Assembly (NCBI GenBank): GCA_030348385.1
Contig: JAUCFP010000006.1
Location: forward strand, 2,724,501 to 2,788,500
From: Cytobacillus sp. NJ13
Lineage (GTDB): Bacteria > Bacillota > Bacilli > Bacillales > Cytobacillaceae
DNA: 64,000 bases
Direction: 5' to 3'
The notes beneath the pieces were generated by a model that was given only the letters and a program-made list of their open reading frames with translations, was not told the DNA's origin and made no database searches. Both the position numbers and the translations under genes were made by a program. Of the stretch, positions 27,171 to 36,263 are shown one piece after another. Positions within the stretch are counted from its first letter, which is position 1. Every line of letters begins with the position of its first letter.

Positions 27171-27206
27171 AATGGGTTGTCTGTTTATAGGACAATCCAT
27201 TTTGCT
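27171..27206 (+). terminator. Terminator of the YdaG-like gene
   Basis: AATGGGTTGTC pairs with GACAATCCATT (one G-U pair) across a 9-base loop and is followed by TTGCTTTG. The next 200 bases to the DinB gene hold nothing recognisable. Confidence 0.6.
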
Positions 27207-27407
27207 TTGTTAAGTAATGTTAATCTATTTGTTTCTATATTAATCTCTGAGTTTACTCTAGCTGATTTTTAATTTAGTATATTATCTTTTAAATTTTGAC
27301 AGCATAGACTGCCTTTATCATTCCTTATCAGACTAACCCTTGCCCCATCTATTTAATAAGAACCTATTTTCACTTGAATCTTTTCGATCAACACTTTATT
27401 AATCCTC

Positions 27408-27893
27408 TTACTTGTTGCCACTGCTCCAACTCATTTGCAGTTTCCGAACGTAAATGATTTGTCCTATATGGTAGGCATTATGCGTGGATAGATTCCCAAT
27501 TATTGCCCACCACTCTGCAGCTACAGGGAAACCCTCAATTTCACTTTCCAGTTTTTCTTGGGAGAGTAAATCTTGCCACTGCAGAAGCACCTCTAATAGC
27601 TGCTCTTTTAAGTCAGTAAACTTCGTATTTTCCGGAATAATAAAGCTTTCATTATTATTGCCTAAGGGTGTAACAGCATCTACGTGAGATTTATGATACC
27701 TCTTTTGCCAGGTTTCATTCCAATAAAGAAGATGCTGCACAATTTCAGCGATGCTATTGCTTTCCTCATTAGGTTTCCAAAACGCATCTTCCTCTGATAA
27801 GTTTGCAACTGATTCTGAAAACGGAATGTACCAGCTAGGATCATTTGCATTTGCTGACAATTGATCGGCCAAAACATCTATAGCATGAGACAT
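27408..27893 (-). CDS. DinB-like superfamily protein
   Basis: 161 aa four-helix protein. The metal-binding histidine pattern of the DinB/YfiT fold is present: H in EIVQHLLYWNETW and the pair in LSTHNAYHIGQIIYVRK. The ATG with GGAG ten bases upstream is preferred to the GTG three codons earlier. Family members include damage-inducible proteins and bacillithiol-dependent transferases; the substrate here is unknown. A second DinB relative lies at 63.3-63.9 kb. Confidence 0.82.
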   Translation of the reverse strand: MSHAIDVLADQLSANANDPSWYIPFSESVANLSEEDAFWKPNEESNSIAEIVQHLLYWNETWQKRYHKSHVDAVTPLGNNNESFIIPENTKFTDLKEQLLEVLLQWQDLLSQEKLESEIEGFPVAAEWWAIIGNLSTHNAYHIGQIIYVRKLQMSWSSGNK

Positions 27894-27938
27894 ACTCGCC
27901 ACGCTCCCTTTGACTATATTTATGTTAATATTCAGTTC

Positions 27939-28112
27939 TTAACTCCACTCTGTTCCATGTTCACGAATGAACTGAAGTTCCTTTTGATAATGTTCAAGAT
28001 GTCCTTCATCGATCATTTTTTGAAATGCCCTATCTCCTTCTTCGCCATTCCTTCGCATGGTTTTACAAAGTCCTTCATAAAATAAAATCTCAATTTCGTT
28101 TATGTTTTTCAT
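27939..28112 (-). CDS. Small protein of 57 aa, unknown function
   Basis: A short frame (MKNINEIEILFYEGLCKTMR...EHGTEWS) overlaps the end of the next small gene by 23 bases, suggesting translational coupling. Composition is typical of a soluble helical protein and the overlap argues that it is real, but no classical ribosome site precedes the ATG. Unknown family. Confidence 0.5.
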   Translation of the reverse strand: MKNINEIEILFYEGLCKTMRRNGEEGDRAFQKMIDEGHLEHYQKELQFIREHGTEWS

Positions 28113-28299
28113 TAATTATTTTTTTGTTGAGTATCCTAACCTCCCCGACCATCAGCAGCCTCAGATCCTCTACGATATACTTCGCTAACTCTTCATCAGT
28201 AATGTCATCACCATCAATATCAAGACGAAAATCCTGTCCTTGTAATCCACCCCCATTAGTAAAATCGATTTCAAAATCGAAAATAACTCTTTTATCCAT
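28090..28299 (-). CDS. Conserved small protein (GGGLQGQDFRLDI type)
   Basis: 69 aa with a distinctive pattern: FEIDFTNGGGLQGQDFRLDI, then DEELAKYIVEDLRLLMVG and a basic tail NKKIINEKHKRN. AGGTGGAT precedes the ATG. I have the impression of similar short proteins annotated loosely as cyclase-related, but cannot name a function. It lies in a cluster of three very small minus-strand frames. Confidence 0.65.
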   Translation of the reverse strand: MDKRVIFDFEIDFTNGGGLQGQDFRLDIDGDDITDEELAKYIVEDLRLLMVGEVRILNKKIINEKHKRN

Positions 28300-28331
28300 T
28301 TTAGATCCACCTCATATTAGTTTCGGGTAGA

Positions 28332-28540
28332 TTATATATATTCTTGTTGAATGAAACCATTTCCTTCTTGAGCCTGTCTAAGCACAAAAAGCTGTAACCC
28401 TTGATCTGCTAAACCTTTATAGAGAAGCCAGCCCCCTAAAGCGTCTACTTTCATCTTAATAACTAAAACTTCCTTAATTCAGGAATTCCCTTATTACGAA
28501 TATTCTCCCACACAAAGATTAATAATAATTTTGTACTCAT
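28332..28540 (-). pseudogene. Small gene split by a one-base deletion
   Basis: The first part reads MSTKLLLIFVWENIRNKGIPELRK and the second VLVIKMKVDALGGWLLYKG...GFIQQEYI. They join into one ~69-aa protein if a single G is restored near 28470-28475, and the total length is one base short of a whole frame. The second part alone is protein-like. No ribosome site was seen. It would be the first gene of the small-protein cluster reading left. Confidence 0.4.
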
Positions 28541-28710
28541 TTTAGATTATTCTTCCCGAAGGCTGTATTTTCATCTAAATCAGTACTCAAAAGAAAAAGC
28601 TATTCCTCTAAGTGACACTGTTGGGAAAAATGAAATTTGCTATTACCTTTTTATATATTCATACTCGATTCGCTGCTGTCATAATTACCAATAGTAAAGG
28701 TGAAATAGAA

Positions 28711-29769
28711 ATGAAAAAGGTTATACTAATATGCCTGTCCCTGCTGCTTTCGGGCTGTGTGAATAAAGAAATCATTGATGATATAAATATTGAAGTAGGA
28801 GTCGGCTACGATTTAGCAGAGGATGAGAAAGATAAGTATAGAGGAACTGTATTATTTCAGGAATTCCAGCCTGATCAAAGTGTAATTAACAGGACATTCT
28901 CCGGAAGTGGAAAGCTTAGGCAGGACATACGTCTGGATGTTTCTAAACAAACATCAGAACCAGTAGTCACAGGTGGATTAAAGCTGGCTGTATTTGGACC
29001 TGAAATTTCCAAAAAAGGGATTTTTGACTTAATAGATTCTTTTCAGAGAGATGCAAGTATGGGGGCGCGCGTATTTGTTGCAACCGCAGAGGGAAAAACA
29101 GAAGACTTGTTAAACGGCGAGTATGGAACCAGGGGAAACGCTACGTATATCTCTAATCTTATTCAACATAATATTGAACATCGCGATATTCCAATAACCA
29201 ATTTACATATTTTTTCCCGTGATTACTATCAGGATGGTAAGGATCCATTCCTGCCCCGACTAAAGAAAACCGGGAATGATAAAGTAGAATTAGTTGGAAT
29301 TAGTCTTTTCCGTAAGGATAAAGAAGTGGACATTCTCCCTGTAAAGGATATGTTCTTTTTTAAATTGCTGGTAGATAAATATAGCGAAGGAAACTTTGAT
29401 GTTAAGTTAAAAAAGGGAGAAAGTGCTGCTGTAAAGAGCATAAAATCAAAAAATGAAATCAAGATGACTGAAAATCACGCTACCATAACCATTAATCTTG
29501 AAGGCATCATTCGTGAGTTTACGGGAGATATTTTAACCCCACAGATTATTGGAGAAGTTGAAAGGTACCTGGAGAAAAAAATTGAAAAGGACTGCTTAAA
29601 ATTATTAAAACAATTTCAGGACCTTGGAATAGATCCTGTTGGCCTGGGTCATAAGAAAAAAAACCAGAATCGGAACTTTGACTTTAAAAAGTGGGAAGAT
29701 GATTACAAAATGTTAGGCTTTGATGTTAACTGCAATGTAGTAATAGAAGAAACAGGCGTTCTTGAGTAA
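28711..29769 (+). CDS. Orphan Ger(x)C family lipoprotein
   Basis: 352 aa. The lipoprotein signal MKKVILICLSLLLSGC puts the cysteine at residue 16. The GerC N-terminal domain (EVGVGYDLAED, then TGGLKLAVFG) and the C-terminal helix-strand domain ending DFKKWEDDYKML are complete. The ATG follows AAAGGTGAAATAGAA; a longer reading from 28612 adds no signal. Unlike the receptor at 13.7-17.2 kb there are no A and B partner genes beside it. It may serve another receptor or a different sporulation role. Confidence 0.82.
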   Translation: MKKVILICLSLLLSGCVNKEIIDDINIEVGVGYDLAEDEKDKYRGTVLFQEFQPDQSVINRTFSGSGKLRQDIRLDVSKQTSEPVVTGGLKLAVFGPEISKKGIFDLIDSFQRDASMGARVFVATAEGKTEDLLNGEYGTRGNATYISNLIQHNIEHRDIPITNLHIFSRDYYQDGKDPFLPRLKKTGNDKVELVGISLFRKDKEVDILPVKDMFFFKLLVDKYSEGNFDVKLKKGESAAVKSIKSKNEIKMTENHATITINLEGIIREFTGDILTPQIIGEVERYLEKKIEKDCLKLLKQFQDLGIDPVGLGHKKKNQNRNFDFKKWEDDYKMLGFDVNCNVVIEETGVLE

Positions 29770-29927
29770 GACCTGGCCATAATAGTCCGTATTCCCAGCT
29801 TAGTAGGTTAAAAAAAATGGTTTTGCAGGAGAGAAGAAATAAAATTGAAATGGTCCTTTAGAAAAGCGCCCAGCTTTCTTCATCCTTAAATTATTCTTCA
29901 ATAAACCTGCAATGATAAGGGGATACT

Positions 29928-29973
29928 AAAAAGCCCAACTTCTCCGTAATTCAAAGAGAAATTGGGCTTTTTC
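29928..29973. terminator. Bidirectional terminator hairpin
   Basis: AAAAGCCCAA pairs with TTGGGCTTTT around a 23-base loop, with A-runs and T-runs outside, so it can stop transcription from both sides. Confidence 0.75.
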
Positions 29974-29981
29974 ATTACTTC

Positions 29982-30042
29982 ATTAAAGCGCCCGAAAGTG
30001 GAACAAGAAAAAATCCTGCGTTTCAATACAGGATTTTTGATC
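29982..30042 (-). terminator. R1-like element with terminator of the anti-sigma gene
   Basis: AAAAATCCTG/CAGGATTTTT is a 10-bp stem; on the minus strand it runs into TTTTTTCTTGTTCC. The flank GCGCCCGAAAGTGGAACAAG is a degenerate version of the dispersed R1 element and its leftmost copy in this window. Confidence 0.6.
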
Positions 30043-30099
30043 AAACTTTGTTTTACAAATGATCGAACTATATTTCAAAGCCACATCTCTAATGAACTT

Positions 30100-31104
30100 T
30101 CAATATTTATCGATTGTAGCACCGAGAACAGAAGCACGAATGAAAACAAGGTCTTGAAAACGTTTAAGCTCTTCTGCTGTTCCCGTCACAACAGCTCCGT
30201 TATATCGAATCTTCCCTTCAGTGGAACGGGTGTTTTCCTCAATTCCTTTTAAAGCTTCGTTGACTAGACTTTTACGAAATCCCATTTTCTTTAATTCTTT
30301 CAACGTTCTCATAAAAAACTCTTCATGTTGGCTGGAATAAGGCTCTTGAGGATTAATATCAAACCCAAAAGCTCCACCGCCACCTTTCGTTTTTAAACTA
30401 TCATTATCTAGTTCGTCTTCCATTCTATGCATTTGAGCTTTTGTCGACGTATCTACCCATAACCAATTCACATTTTTATAACCAAGCTGCTCGGAAACCT
30501 CAGCTAAGGTCATTGGCTTATCAAAGGAAATTGCTACTTCAATTAACTTATTTTTATCTAATTCAGCAGCAATATCAAGTTCATGAGGTAAATAATCATA
30601 CCTTAAACCCGGATAATAAAAATCAATTTTTCGTTCATTATTAAAATTGTTATAGCGTATATGCCGATGAGCTTCTTTATCAAGTGACGTAGTATAAACC
30701 ATACCGCTCCCTTGACTAAGAGTTTCTATCCTTCCGAATAAAGGTATCTTTTTCATTTTCGTATCCCATAATATAGTACGGTCTCCGACTGTCTTAAAAG
30801 TTCTTTCGTCTATCGTTACACTAAATAGATCATAATTATAAGAGCCGCCACCCGATGATAGATTGGCGCCATAAATGGGGTCCAAAAGAGACTTCTGGTT
30901 GTCATCTTCAATACGCTGATTCAGTATGTATTGGCTGCCGCTTATCAGTACATACAATAAAATGATTGTTGTAAAAACAGTAATGCCAATATATTTGAAT
31001 GTTTGTTTTCTCTTGGATTTTTTTATGGCTAACTGTAAGGAAGGGTTGCTCATAAAGTCAATCTCTTTCTTATCCTCTTCTTTTGATAAACGTTTATCAC
31101 TCAT
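30100..31104 (-). CDS. Anti-sigma factor with sigma-regulator N and C domains (YhdL-like)
   Basis: 334 aa. A short cytoplasmic segment (~1-35), one transmembrane helix (~36-58), and a large extracytoplasmic region with Sigma_reg-type pattern: NANLSSGGGSYNYDLFSVTIDERTF-like start and a C-terminal block with SQHEEFFMRTLKELKKMGF and RYNGAVVTGTAEEL. It overlaps the sigma gene upstream by eight bases. By analogy with SigM-YhdL it holds the sigma factor at the membrane until envelope stress. The target is inferred from the coupling. Confidence 0.85.
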   Translation of the reverse strand: MSDKRLSKEEDKKEIDFMSNPSLQLAIKKSKRKQTFKYIGITVFTTIILLYVLISGSQYILNQRIEDDNQKSLLDPIYGANLSSGGGSYNYDLFSVTIDERTFKTVGDRTILWDTKMKKIPLFGRIETLSQGSGMVYTTSLDKEAHRHIRYNNFNNERKIDFYYPGLRYDYLPHELDIAAELDKNKLIEVAISFDKPMTLAEVSEQLGYKNVNWLWVDTSTKAQMHRMEDELDNDSLKTKGGGGAFGFDINPQEPYSSQHEEFFMRTLKELKKMGFRKSLVNEALKGIEENTRSTEGKIRYNGAVVTGTAEELKRFQDLVFIRASVLGATIDKY

Positions 31105-31597
31105 TGCTTTCCTCCCTATAAATTTTTGCCAGTTGTTTTCTAGCCCTAAATAAATTTGTTCTTACTGAATTGATATTTGATTCCAGCAGCACTGCAATGT
31201 CTTTGTAGGACAAGCCCGATTGGTACTTTAACAATAATAGTTCTTTAAAATAGGGCTTTAGCTTGGAGATTGCAAATGAAAGCTGATTGTTCCGTTCTTT
31301 TTCAAGAAAGAGCTCTTCTGGCTGATCCGCTGCAACTAATTTTGGAATAATTACATCTAAATCAAGCTTATATCTCTGTTGTTTTCGGCATTGATCGTAA
31401 TAAAAATTTAATGCCACACGTATTAGCCAACTGCGTATTTTTGAAGTTTTAATGGAATCGTAATACAATAAGTATTTGTACGCAGTTTCCTGAACAGCAT
31501 CCTCTGCATCCGCATGAGAAATCCCTAATTTACGTAAGTACTTATATACGATGTTAAGTTCTGTATTCAATGCATTATTCTTATTTAACTCATTCAT
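31097..31597 (-). CDS. ECF-type RNA polymerase sigma factor (SigM-like)
   Basis: 166 aa with region 2 (SHADAEDAVQETAYKYLLYY, then RSWLIRVALNFYYDQCRK) and region 4 (LLLLKYQSGLSYKDIAVLLESNINSVRTNLFRARKQL). The length is normal for ECF sigma factors. It is coupled to its anti-sigma gene. A CGTCTA about 25 bases upstream of the start might be the -10 of an autoregulatory ECF promoter, but the -35 box is not clear. GGAGGGG precedes the ATG. Confidence 0.9.
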   Translation of the reverse strand: MNELNKNNALNTELNIVYKYLRKLGISHADAEDAVQETAYKYLLYYDSIKTSKIRSWLIRVALNFYYDQCRKQQRYKLDLDVIIPKLVAADQPEELFLEKERNNQLSFAISKLKPYFKELLLLKYQSGLSYKDIAVLLESNINSVRTNLFRARKQLAKIYREESNE

Positions 31598-32030
31598 TAC
31601 TCCCCTCCTGAATACTAGACGTATTCGAGCAGAAAAAATATACAGCAGGTAGCAATTAATTTTTTAAATTATATATATCCCCTACACTCAGTTAACATTA
31701 TGCGATGTTATAGGCACTAAAAAAGGATCTTCGATTGAAAGACCCTTCAATGCTATTTGTTAAGTTAAAGCGCTCGTTAATGGAATAACTAATATCCATA
31801 ACTTCGTCCTAAGATCTTTTGATTCTTATTTAAGCTCCCGTTAGTTGAATAACCAATTTTGGGACATTATTTTATTTTAAAATATTAACATAAATATCCA
31901 ATTTTCTTAAAAGGAGTTACTCTACAATCTGGCCCTTTTCATAAAGAAAGACGCTATCCATATTTCATTAACCACTAAACAATTTTCCCTGGCCATGAAT
32001 ACGTCTCCACCGAAGATCTTTGCTTATCTA
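31598..32030. other. Intergenic space with one degenerate R1 copy
   Basis: A hairpin-like AAGGATCTT/AAAGACCCTT (31722-31749) followed by GCGCTCGTTAATGG is a decayed R1 element in the usual orientation. A second CCCGTTAGTTGAATAA follows near 31846. The rest is AT-rich and no gene is seen. Confidence 0.5.
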
Positions 32031-32963
32031 TTAATACCCCTTCAGAAAATCCACCCTATTAGGTATAGCATCATTATTTTCGATTCTCTTCAATGTATCT
32101 AAAAAGCAAGCAATCGCTTCATTCAGCTCTGTCACTGCTGATATATGAGGCGTGACGACGATATCGTCCCTTCCCCATAGCTCGGAAGTCTCTGGCAGCG
32201 GTTCTGTTTCAAGAACATCTAACACAGCGCAACGGACCTTTCTGCAATTGAGCGCTTCAATAAGCGCTTGCTCGTTCACTGTATGGCCTCTGCCGACATT
32301 AATAAAGGCAGCTCCGTTTAAATGGCTGAAAAACGTACGATCAAATAGCTTACTTGTTTCTTTCGTCAAAGGCAATGTGCTGATAATCCAATCTGCCTGT
32401 GCAGCCAGTGTACCTGCAGAGGCGGTTTCAACCACCTTTTGAAAATGCGTCTTTTGCTTGCCGCTTTGCGAGACGCCGTAAACGGTGGCTCCAAGACTTG
32501 AAAATACCTTCGCAGCCTCCTGCCCAATCTCCCCTGTACCAAAGATAACAATCGTTTGATCCTTCACCATTTGCGGAGTTTTTGGAGCCCATTTCTTCTC
32601 CCTTTGTTTTCCTTCAAAGTAGTGATGATATTGAAGATCCCTTAATACATAGCTTAAACAATACTCGCTTATTCTTTGTCCAAACGAGCAAACAGTTCTG
32701 GTTAGAAGAATCTCATGCTCCTTCCACCCATCAATTTCCAAATAATTATTTACACCCGCATTAAAGGAATGTACCCATTTAAGATCGGCAAAGCGGAAGC
32801 CTCGACATGGCTTGAAACCGACATAGGCATCCGCCCATGACAAATCCTCTTCTGTAATATCATCAACCTGTTTAAAACGAAAGCTCTGAGATGTTTCAGC
32901 TGGAAGCTGTTCCTGGAATTCCTTTTCATAGCTTCCTGCAACCAGTATATTATGTATGTTCAT
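32031..32963 (-). CDS. D-isomer-specific 2-hydroxyacid dehydrogenase family protein
   Basis: 310 aa NAD(P)-dependent dehydrogenase of 2-hydroxyacids or related 2-keto acids. The nucleotide-binding GTGEIG is at 142-147, and the catalytic residues R225 (NVGRG), E254 (VLETEPLP) and H273 (TPHISAV) are all in place. The short N-terminal substrate domain resembles the glyoxylate/hydroxypyruvate reductase-like group. The gene is monocistronic; the substrate cannot be deduced. Confidence 0.88.
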   Translation of the reverse strand: MNIHNILVAGSYEKEFQEQLPAETSQSFRFKQVDDITEEDLSWADAYVGFKPCRGFRFADLKWVHSFNAGVNNYLEIDGWKEHEILLTRTVCSFGQRISEYCLSYVLRDLQYHHYFEGKQREKKWAPKTPQMVKDQTIVIFGTGEIGQEAAKVFSSLGATVYGVSQSGKQKTHFQKVVETASAGTLAAQADWIISTLPLTKETSKLFDRTFFSHLNGAAFINVGRGHTVNEQALIEALNCRKVRCAVLDVLETEPLPETSELWGRDDIVVTPHISAVTELNEAIACFLDTLKRIENNDAIPNRVDFLKGY

Positions 32964-33159
32964 TCGACTTCCCCCATCCTGTTGCTCCTTTGATTTTGAT
33001 TACATTCTAGCACGGTAACACACATCCTTCCTCTACTAATATTAGACTATCTATAGTTGAAGGAGCCTGTTCCAGAATTCCCCTGACTAACTTAGTACTA
33101 ATAGCCGGTTCTAATCATATTCTTATAAAAGAAAACAATATGAAGGGGTGGAAAGTCAG

Positions 33160-34572
33160 TTGATAACAGTTAAGGTTGGTTTACGGCCCATTGCCAGTAA
33201 GATCAATTTACCTACTGTTTTGAAAACAGCTATACTTCCAGGTGACTCAAAGGAAAGATTATTTATTGCAACCCAGGTAGGAGAGATCTTTTACATAAGA
33301 GACTCAAGCTTAAGGACTTTTTTAGATATTCGCCCCCGAATCCTAAAACTGGGTGTTTCTGGTGGCGGATATGATGAACGGGGATTGCTCGGACTAGCGT
33401 TTCATCCCGAATTTTATTATAACGGTCTGTTTTATCTTCATTATTCAGCAGCCGGAACACAAGGACCAGGTGCACTTTCTGAATCTTTTAATCCTAACCC
33501 GTGTGATCCGGGAACTTTAAACTTAAGGTGGATGAATAGAGAAACGCAATATGACCATATTGATATCATTGAAGAATGGATTTTACAATCGAATGGCGTG
33601 CCCCAAAAACGAAGGACTTTACTTAACTTAAGAAGGCCATTTTCAAATCACAATGGGTTCAATAGTTTAAACTTTTCACCAGAAACAGGAAAACTTGTTT
33701 TAACAACCGGAGATGGCGGATCAGCATATGATCCATTTAACTTAAGCCAGGATGATCTCGAAATTGCCGGTAAAATAATTGAAATGGATGTAGATAAGAT
33801 AACTTACATCACTACTCCCCCCATTGTCACACGCTTTAATGAACTTCCCGCAGCGATTCAGGAAACCCTCACGGTAATGGCCAAAGGGGTTCGCAATATT
33901 CCAGGCATTTCATTTCAAAGGTTTTATAATCAGTATATTAAATATGCAGGGAATGTCGGCCAGGATTTGGTCGAGTCGATTTTTTCATTCGTTCATTATA
34001 AACCCATACCGGTTACCCAATTTGTTCAAGCTTCTTTCATGAATTCTGCACCTGATATGGAAGGATTTGTAAACTTCGGCTGGCGAGGCTGGGAAGGTGA
34101 TTTTCCTGCATCGATTATAAGAGGCTGCACCAATAATGGGACTTTGGATGAGAAGGCAATTGCTTATTACAATGAAGCAACCGCACTTTCAGCGAGTCGT
34201 CTTCGGCCTTTAACCAGTTATTTTCATAAAGACTCCAGACCAGATAAGTTTGGAGGAACTGCACTTACAGGAGTTCAAGCCTATATGGGGAAAAGAATCC
34301 CTGGTTTAACAGGAAACGTTGTGTTTACCGATCTTGCCCGGAAAGAATCGCAGCCTCAGGTTAGAGGGGTTTTAGCCTATACCGCCATAAGACCAAATGG
34401 TGAACAAAATGAATTTAGTGTGATACAAACCGATTACGATTTTGGATCTCAATCAGCCTATTATGTTAATTTGGGAACGAATCTGAAACAGACCAGATTA
34501 TATTTAGGGGTTTATGGCTCTATGAAAGTGACTGATTTTAACCAAGGCACTGTTTTTGAAATAGTTCCATGA
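33160..34572 (+). CDS. PQQ-type glucose/sorbosone dehydrogenase-like beta-propeller protein
   Basis: 470 aa. Family signatures are ERLFIATQVGEIFYI, GGGYDERGLLGLAFHPEF, NFSPETGKLVLTTGDGG and a late FGWRGWEGDFP. There is no signal peptide, unusual for this mostly periplasmic or secreted family. The TTG with AAGGGG eleven bases upstream is preferred over the GTG at 33148, which touches that site. Length and layout resemble eukaryotic HHIP-like and bacterial sugar dehydrogenases. No PQQ synthesis genes are nearby, so the cofactor is uncertain. Confidence 0.78.
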   Translation: MITVKVGLRPIASKINLPTVLKTAILPGDSKERLFIATQVGEIFYIRDSSLRTFLDIRPRILKLGVSGGGYDERGLLGLAFHPEFYYNGLFYLHYSAAGTQGPGALSESFNPNPCDPGTLNLRWMNRETQYDHIDIIEEWILQSNGVPQKRRTLLNLRRPFSNHNGFNSLNFSPETGKLVLTTGDGGSAYDPFNLSQDDLEIAGKIIEMDVDKITYITTPPIVTRFNELPAAIQETLTVMAKGVRNIPGISFQRFYNQYIKYAGNVGQDLVESIFSFVHYKPIPVTQFVQASFMNSAPDMEGFVNFGWRGWEGDFPASIIRGCTNNGTLDEKAIAYYNEATALSASRLRPLTSYFHKDSRPDKFGGTALTGVQAYMGKRIPGLTGNVVFTDLARKESQPQVRGVLAYTAIRPNGEQNEFSVIQTDYDFGSQSAYYVNLGTNLKQTRLYLGVYGSMKVTDFNQGTVFEIVP

Positions 34573-34655
34573 ATCATAACTATAGAATTCTGCTTAATCC
34601 TGATAAATCTCTTACATGGATTGAATCGAAATTAAAACCAAGAAATGGAGAATCA

Positions 34656-35216
34656 CTAAATGATAATCATTTTTAATCTTTTAATCATGATTAAAGCAAT
34701 TTCGACCCATAACCAGCTATAAAGGAAAACAAATAAAAAAATACTTCCCGTTGAAAGAAATGAAAAGGAAACAGAGACGGCTGGACCTAAAACTGGAAAG
34801 TGAAAAATAAATAGTAAACTCATAATTCCTAACATTAAAAGAATTGTACCAGCAGCAATAATACTTAATCTCTTTCTGAAAAAGGAAAAAGAAGCCCCAA
34901 TGCCAAGCCCTAACAATCCTGTTGTAAAAGGAAATATCATTAGTTCAGATGGATGCAGGATTAATAACAACATAATTGTCAGAGAATAGGACATTGCTCC
35001 ATATGGAATGGAAAACATGGAACATAACATAATAGGTGCAGTGGCAAGCGGACTTAAAATATATCCTATACCTGGTAAAAAGCCGCCAGCAGCCTGAAGA
35101 ATAGCAGCAATACAAGTAAAAATAGACACTAAAATAAGCTTCATTGTTTTTTTATATTTATTGAATATTTCCTGAAATAGACGAACCTCATCAGAAATAG
35201 GTTTAAAAAAATACAC
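34656..35216 (-). CDS. Integral membrane protein, ECF S-component-like layout
   Basis: 186 aa with five to six hydrophobic helices. The loop GGFLPGIGYILSPLATAPIML and the run PSELMIFPFTTGLLGLGIG recall small substrate-binding membrane proteins of vitamin-type transporters, but no family signature is certain. The start is GTG behind a perfect AAGGAGGTG. It stands alone, without energising ATPase genes. Confidence 0.6.
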   Translation of the reverse strand: MYFFKPISDEVRLFQEIFNKYKKTMKLILVSIFTCIAAILQAAGGFLPGIGYILSPLATAPIMLCSMFSIPYGAMSYSLTIMLLLILHPSELMIFPFTTGLLGLGIGASFSFFRKRLSIIAAGTILLMLGIMSLLFIFHFPVLGPAVSVSFSFLSTGSIFLFVFLYSWLWVEIALIMIKRLKMIII

Positions 35217-35361
35217 CTGTTCACCTCCTTCTATAATGGTTTAAGCGTAACTATACATTATATTTACCATTTATTAGAGGTGGAACGATTTTTTACTATT
35301 GATTTGCAGAGGAAAGTTAGCGGTTATGATGCTGTCTGGGTAAAGTAAATTTCCTTCACCC

Positions 35362-35392
35362 ATAAAAAAGCAAGGGCCTTATTGGCCCCCAG
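35362..35392 (-). terminator. Terminator of the cupredoxin gene
   Basis: On the minus strand GGGGCC/GGCCC with an AT loop is followed by CTTGCTTTTTT. It is adjacent to the stop codon. Confidence 0.7.
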
Positions 35393-35395
35393 TTA

Positions 35396-35773
35396 TTATT
35401 TGACTATTACGCTTCCAGTCATTCCTTCCTGGAAGTGGAACCGGCATATCAGCTCATATGTCCCGGGCTGTTTCGGCTTCACGGAAATGTTTGTTTCTTT
35501 TCCTGGCTGGATCTCGGCGTCAATTCCGAGCTTTTCCACTGTGAAGGTGTGCTTTTTCTTCCCTTTATTTTTCAATATCAACGTTGTGGTTGTTCCATTC
35601 GGAATAGTGATGACTTTCGGATTAAAGTAATCATCGTTCAACTCGACCTCAATCGATTTCACCTTAGTTAGAACACTGGATTCGGCAAATACGCCGAGTG
35701 AGCCTAGAGTTGACAAAACCACAGCCATTGCAAGCAGAGCGACCAATCCTGTTACCCGCTTTTTCATAGACAT
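35396..35773 (-). CDS. Secreted cupredoxin-domain protein
   Basis: 125 aa. A Sec signal peptide (basic KKR, hydrophobic core, cleavage near FAES at ~31) is followed by a single cupredoxin fold. Likely copper ligands are the His in KKKHTF and the Cys, His and Met in ICRFHFQEGM, close to the end as in type 1 copper sites. The ATG with AGGAGGG eight bases upstream is preferred to a TTG two codons earlier. It is probably a membrane-surface or secreted electron carrier or copper-binding protein. Confidence 0.85.
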   Translation of the reverse strand: MSMKKRVTGLVALLAMAVVLSTLGSLGVFAESSVLTKVKSIEVELNDDYFNPKVITIPNGTTTTLILKNKGKKKHTFTVEKLGIDAEIQPGKETNISVKPKQPGTYELICRFHFQEGMTGSVIVK

Positions 35774-35984
35774 TCGCAATCCCTCCTTTCCTTAACATTA
35801 TTTTTTTCTGATTCACAAAAAATTATCACTATAAATTTAGTTCCAAAGTGCTTTCTGAAAAAGTGAATAGACAAAGATCACTGCCGGTCTGCAAATCCAA
35901 ATTCTAAAGAATGTGCTGCCACTCCTCATAAACTGTATTTGTCAATTAAAAAATGCTGTTAATGGCAGTATGTTTTATGAATGT

Positions 35985-36045
35985 AAAAAAGCCAAAATAT
36001 ACAAGCAGTGTATAAAAGCTTGCATATTTTAGGCTCTTTAATTTT
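35985..36045. terminator. Long hairpin terminator
   Basis: AAAATATACAAGC pairs with GCTTGCATATTTT (one mismatch) with GCC/GGC below it and T-runs outside. It lies downstream of the immunity-like gene, separated from it by R2 element A. Confidence 0.65.
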
Positions 36046-36077
36046 ATTCCTTATTGTGTTGTTAAACACCCCGTTAG

Positions 36078-36202
36078 CCCTCCATGAATCGCTAAAAAAC
36101 AGCTCTTCACCACAGAGAATGAAAATGTTTTTAAACCGTCAATACTGATTCTGCGGCTGGAGAGGAAGGTCGATGAACTATGGTGCGTTAGATCCCATCC
36201 GT
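36078..36202. mobile_element. R2 element A (truncated), putative IS110-derived non-autonomous element
   Basis: It begins directly after CACCCCGTTAG and carries the shared blocks CACAGAGAATGAAAATG, GAGGAAGGTCGATG and GATCCCATCCGT. It then stops matching the full-length copies B and D, so its right end is missing. Confidence 0.6.
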
Positions 36203-36263
36203 CTCTCCATACTGATATTAATAAAAATAACCAATTTTGTCTGAAATTCTTATTCAGCAGAAT

